Source: Bacteroidota bacterium (GTDB lineage: Bacteria; Bacteroidota; Bacteroidia; Chitinophagales; JADIYW01). From it: a DNA stretch of 64,000 nt. The position numbers and the translations under genes are program-made. Positions 61,802-64,000 of this stretch are shown in pieces. The notes under the pieces are model-generated. The model was not told the DNA's origin, ran no database searches, and was given only the letters and a program-made list of their open reading frames with translations. The stretch lies in the NCBI GenBank assembly GCA_016705125.1, contig JADIYW010000028.1, positions 62,001 to 126,000 on the forward strand, read 5' to 3'. Positions within the stretch are counted from its first letter, which is position 1; the number at the start of each line of letters is the position of its first letter.

Positions 61802-62195
61802 TCAAGGATTCAAAAAATCGCCTGATTCTATTAGGCTTGCCCTTTCAGGAATTGGCCAATTATAGAAATAGATCCAACAATCTACCGTTTCATTTTCTTC
61901 TTCAAAAAAAACTTTTTTCTTTTCTCTTCGATACTCAAAAGGTGGTGTGCCAATACCAATATTTTCATACTCATCTAATTCTGCCAAAAAATCGTGGTTA
62001 TTTAACCTATAAACATCACCAATTACGAGGTCATTTTCATCAGTGGATTCAATTAATGCAGGATACCAATCAATTTGAAACAATTTAGCTTTTTTTATAT
62101 ATCCCAACCCTACAAGTATCGCATTCTTGGCAATTTTTTTCTGCCATAGGATGAGCAGCATTCATTCTTAAAGTGCCATACGTAAATAAATACAT
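61802..62195 (-). CDS. Gamma-glutamylcyclotransferase-like (GGCT/AIG2) protein, frameshifted
   Basis: The family begins with MYLFTYGTLRMN, which is encoded in frame from ATG 62195. The rest (KNAILVGLGYIKKAKLFQIDWYPALIESTDENDLVIGDVYRL, EYENIGIGTPPFEYRR) lies in another frame from about 62138. Deleting one base in the T7 run at 62134-62140 restores a 130-residue protein with HPMAEKIAKNAILVGLGYI at the join. Catalytic Glu is plausibly in the DEYENI segment. Role in gamma-glutamyl amino-acid metabolism is inferred. Confidence 0.72.
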
Positions 62196-62249
62196 TGTAC
62201 AAATCTATTTCTTTTTCTTTTATTTTTAAAACTAATTCTGATTTTCCTC

Positions 62250-62278
62250 AAAAAAAAAGCCAACCATTTAGGTTGACT
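62250..62278 (-). terminator. Rho-independent terminator after the TPR gene
   Basis: On the minus strand AGTCAACC pairs with GGTTGGCT (one G-U pair) across a 5-base loop and is followed by eight T residues. It lies 23 bases past the stop at 62301. Confidence 0.85.
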
Positions 62279-62300
62279 TTTTCAAAATATTTTTTTTCTT

Positions 62301-62777
62301 TTATTTTATGGTGGTCATTACATCCAACATATCTTTATCTTCAGGTGCCAAAGCTTTCACACTTAACCAGTGCGATTTATATTCATCATAATTTTGAATC
62401 ACTCCATAATAACTACCTAAATATTTATGTGCTTCAATAAGGTCATTTTTGTATTTTACAGGGTCTGAAGTCGCCAACATTACCAATTTCGTATAAAATG
62501 GAACTCCACTTCCCACTGCAAAATCAATATCTTTTCTAGCGTTATATTTACCTAAATACCTATTTGCTTCAATTAATTCTGATTTAAATTTTGTCGTGTC
62601 AGTAGCTAATTCTGTTACTTTCTGATAAAATGGAACCGCTAATCCTTTGGTTAAATCTGCGTCCAATTTAGCATTACATTTACCTCTCCATTGAAAACTA
62701 ACGATTGAATTTGGGGACATTTCAATTGCCTTTGCAAATGCAGCATCGGCACCAGCATAATCTTTGGTAAAATACAA
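62301..62777 (-). CDS. TPR-repeat protein, C-terminal fragment
   Basis: Third piece of one broken TPR gene (62301-64000). Starts nominally at YFTKDYAGADAAFAKAIEMSPNSIVSFQWRGKCNAKLD, a TPR unit, and continues through two helices repeated as AVPFYQKVTELATDTTKFKSELIEANRYLGKYNARKDIDFAVGSGVPFYTKLVML. It ends LDVMTTIK. One-base losses at 62820-62824 and 62864-62868 separate it from the middle part. Confidence 0.7.
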   Translation of the reverse strand: MYFTKDYAGADAAFAKAIEMSPNSIVSFQWRGKCNAKLDADLTKGLAVPFYQKVTELATDTTKFKSELIEANRYLGKYNARKDIDFAVGSGVPFYTKLVMLATSDPVKYKNDLIEAHKYLGSYYGVIQNYDEYKSHWLSVKALAPEDKDMLDVMTTIK

Positions 62778-62826
62778 TGCGCTTCCTAAACCTAAAACAT
62801 CATTTACCGATTTTTTGTCTTTTTAT

Positions 62827-63567
62827 CTATGGCATTTTGATATGCTTTTGCAGATAAGTCAAATTTTTCATTTTATAATAACCCGCTCCCATATCGCTAT
62901 ACATATCAGCTTTGCTTGGGTCCAATTCAATCATCTTTTCTTTCATCACCATTGCCATTGAATCCTGACCTGATTTTTCGTATAATTTAGCAATAAATTC
63001 ATAATCTTGTGGTAAAATTTTTCCGGGTTTAGCTACTTCAAATACTTTATTTAAATATTTTAAAGCCTCTGCATCATTATTTAATTCAAGATTAGAATAT
63101 CCCATTAATCTATTCATTACCACATTATTAGGGTCAGTTTTTAAAAACTCCGATGCTTCTTTTATTGCATTTTGAAAATCTTTTGCTTGATACAAAATTT
63201 TGGCATAACGCTCCTTTACGTCGATTTTATCTTCTGCCATCGATGCATATTTTCCAAAATAATCTTTTGCTTTTTGATAATCTTTTTGGATACTGTAAAT
63301 ATCTGATAATTCTCTATTAGTAGGAGCAAAATTTGGCTCCGCAGCCGCCGATTTCTCTAAACTAACTATTGCATCTTTATAATTTTTTGTAGATATATAA
63401 ATCTTACCCAACTTATAATGCGCCACAAAATTCTTTGGGTCAAAATCAGTTACGAAGCCATAGTTTACAATTGCATTTCCTAAATCTTTTTTGGCATAAT
63501 ACATATCGCCTCTATGCATATAGGTATCTGTATTTTTAGATACAAGTGCCATTGAGGTATTAAGCAA
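62827..63567 (-). CDS. TPR-repeat protein, middle fragment
   Basis: About 246 residues of tandem TPR units: DLGNAIVNYGFVTDFDPKNFVAHYKLGKIYISTKNYKDAIVSLEKSAAAEPNFAPTNRELSDIYSIQKDYQKAKDYFGKY, then further DFQNAIKEASEFLKTDPNNVVMNRLMGYSNLE units. The frame is open upstream of 63567 to 63643-63647, where it joins the N-terminal part after one added A. At the other end the frame is lost at 62864-62868. TPRs mediate protein contacts; here probably in the envelope. Confidence 0.75.
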   Translation of the reverse strand: MLNTSMALVSKNTDTYMHRGDMYYAKKDLGNAIVNYGFVTDFDPKNFVAHYKLGKIYISTKNYKDAIVSLEKSAAAEPNFAPTNRELSDIYSIQKDYQKAKDYFGKYASMAEDKIDVKERYAKILYQAKDFQNAIKEASEFLKTDPNNVVMNRLMGYSNLELNNDAEALKYLNKVFEVAKPGKILPQDYEFIAKLYEKSGQDSMAMVMKEKMIELDPSKADMYSDMGAGYYKMKNLTYLQKHIKMP

Positions 63568-63629
63568 CTCCTCTGCTCTAGCAAAATCTTTTGTTTTGCC
63601 TTCATAAAATGCTTCGGCCGTTCTATTTA

Positions 63630-64000
63630 TTACCGCTGCATCTTTTTGCCAAGTGAAACAGCCTTTGCTGCATTCGCTTTTGCATCTGCACTATTATTTT
63701 CTTCCATTGCTATTAAAGCCAAACCTGCAAAGTTCGAACCTTCCTTTGGTGCCATCTCTGAACCTTTCTTAAAGCTGCTTTTTGCACCTGCAATATCACC
63801 AGTAGTAAACTTTGTATCACCAGCATAATAATAAGCCAAACCATTTGTTGGTTCTTTACTGATTATACTTTCAAATATTTTTAAAGCACCTACATAATTT
63901 TCCATTTGCAGTGCCTTTACTCCTTCTTGAATGGTTTGAGCAAAAATTCGGTGCTTATAAAAGCGCTAAAAATTGTAAATGTGATTTTTTTGGTAAACAT
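63630..64000 (-). CDS. TPR-repeat protein, N-terminal part with signal peptide (frameshifted)
   Basis: The frame 63630-63905 begins MENYVGALKIFESIISKEPTNGLAYYYAGDTKF and has three TPR-like helical pairs. It reads upstream into AQTIQEGVKALQ. The signal peptide (ATG at 64000: MFTKKITFTIFSAFIS) lies in another frame and joins if one T is added at 63942-63946 (minus-strand T run). ATG 64000 is the last base triplet of the window, so a start beyond it cannot be excluded. The repaired full gene, 62301-64000, would be 567 residues. Confidence 0.68.

Noticed and set aside
1..64000. CRISPR array, tRNA or rRNA genes, or prophage
   Set aside because: No regular spaced repeats, cloverleaf-like or rRNA-like sequence, or phage structural genes were seen in the intergenic stretches.

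Overview
The window looks like chromosomal DNA of a member of the Bacteroidota. Supporting signs are very AT-rich DNA, five proteins ending in type IX secretion (T9SS) sorting domains, the TAnnTTTG-type -7 promoter element in front of several genes, and families typical of the phylum (DUF5777, DUF3570/DUF4266, Bacteroidota-type ABC-F, futalosine-route MqnE, alkane-monooxygenase-like AlkB). The exact family or genus cannot be read from the sequence. No rRNA, tRNA, CRISPR, phage or plasmid module was seen.

Layout. 1-7.8 kb: end of a T9SS protein, adenine deaminase, fmt, and then on the minus strand an AI-2E-family permease, CorA and dapF, followed by a DegQ/HtrA protease. 7.8-9.6 kb: a small accessory island with a 160-bp MITE-like element, a REP-associated tyrosine transposase (RAYT) flanked by inverted REP hairpins, a broken small gene and a REP-motif cluster. 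9.6-16.6 kb: a large secreted amidase-type exoprotein, then an unusual ABC importer operon whose substrate-binding protein is fused to a peptidoglycan-binding OmpA domain. 16.7-25 kb: a lipoprotein esterase, TetR plus AlkB, a thioredoxin/ApbE/DUF4266/DUF3570 cluster, and a frame-disrupted 6-phosphogluconolactonase-like/alpha-beta-hydrolase fusion.

25-46 kb is almost entirely minus strand: ABC-F, TonB-like, DUF5777-YceI-cytochrome c, then OB-fold, rluA/D, an MCE (MlaD) lipoprotein, lipB and a phosphoglucose/phosphomannose isomerase; yraN; mqnE; DUF819; a sphingosine-1-phosphate-lyase-like PLP enzyme; TauE/SafE permease (whose stop codon lies in a second MITE copy); a DCC-family protein; a fused oligopeptide ABC ATPase; AsmA; and a T9SS beta-propeller-like protein. 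46-64 kb: guaA, a periplasmic-binding-like lipoprotein, T9SS and hydrolase genes, a degenerate RAYT-like gene, an M48 protease, rplU-rpmA, a sulfotransferase without a normal start codon, malic enzyme, ilvA, an SPFH protein, and a right end rich in broken reading frames.

Ten separate single-base indels, nearly all one-base losses in A/T homopolymers, break six otherwise intact genes, and they cluster strongly toward the right end. This looks more like sequence error than biology, so frameshifted genes are described here as they would read if repaired. The most interesting biology is the TM-SBP-OmpA/permease/ATPase operon, the thioredoxin-ApbE-DUF4266-DUF3570 cluster, the RAYT/REP island, the paired MITEs, and the palindrome carried in frame inside the degenerate RAYT.
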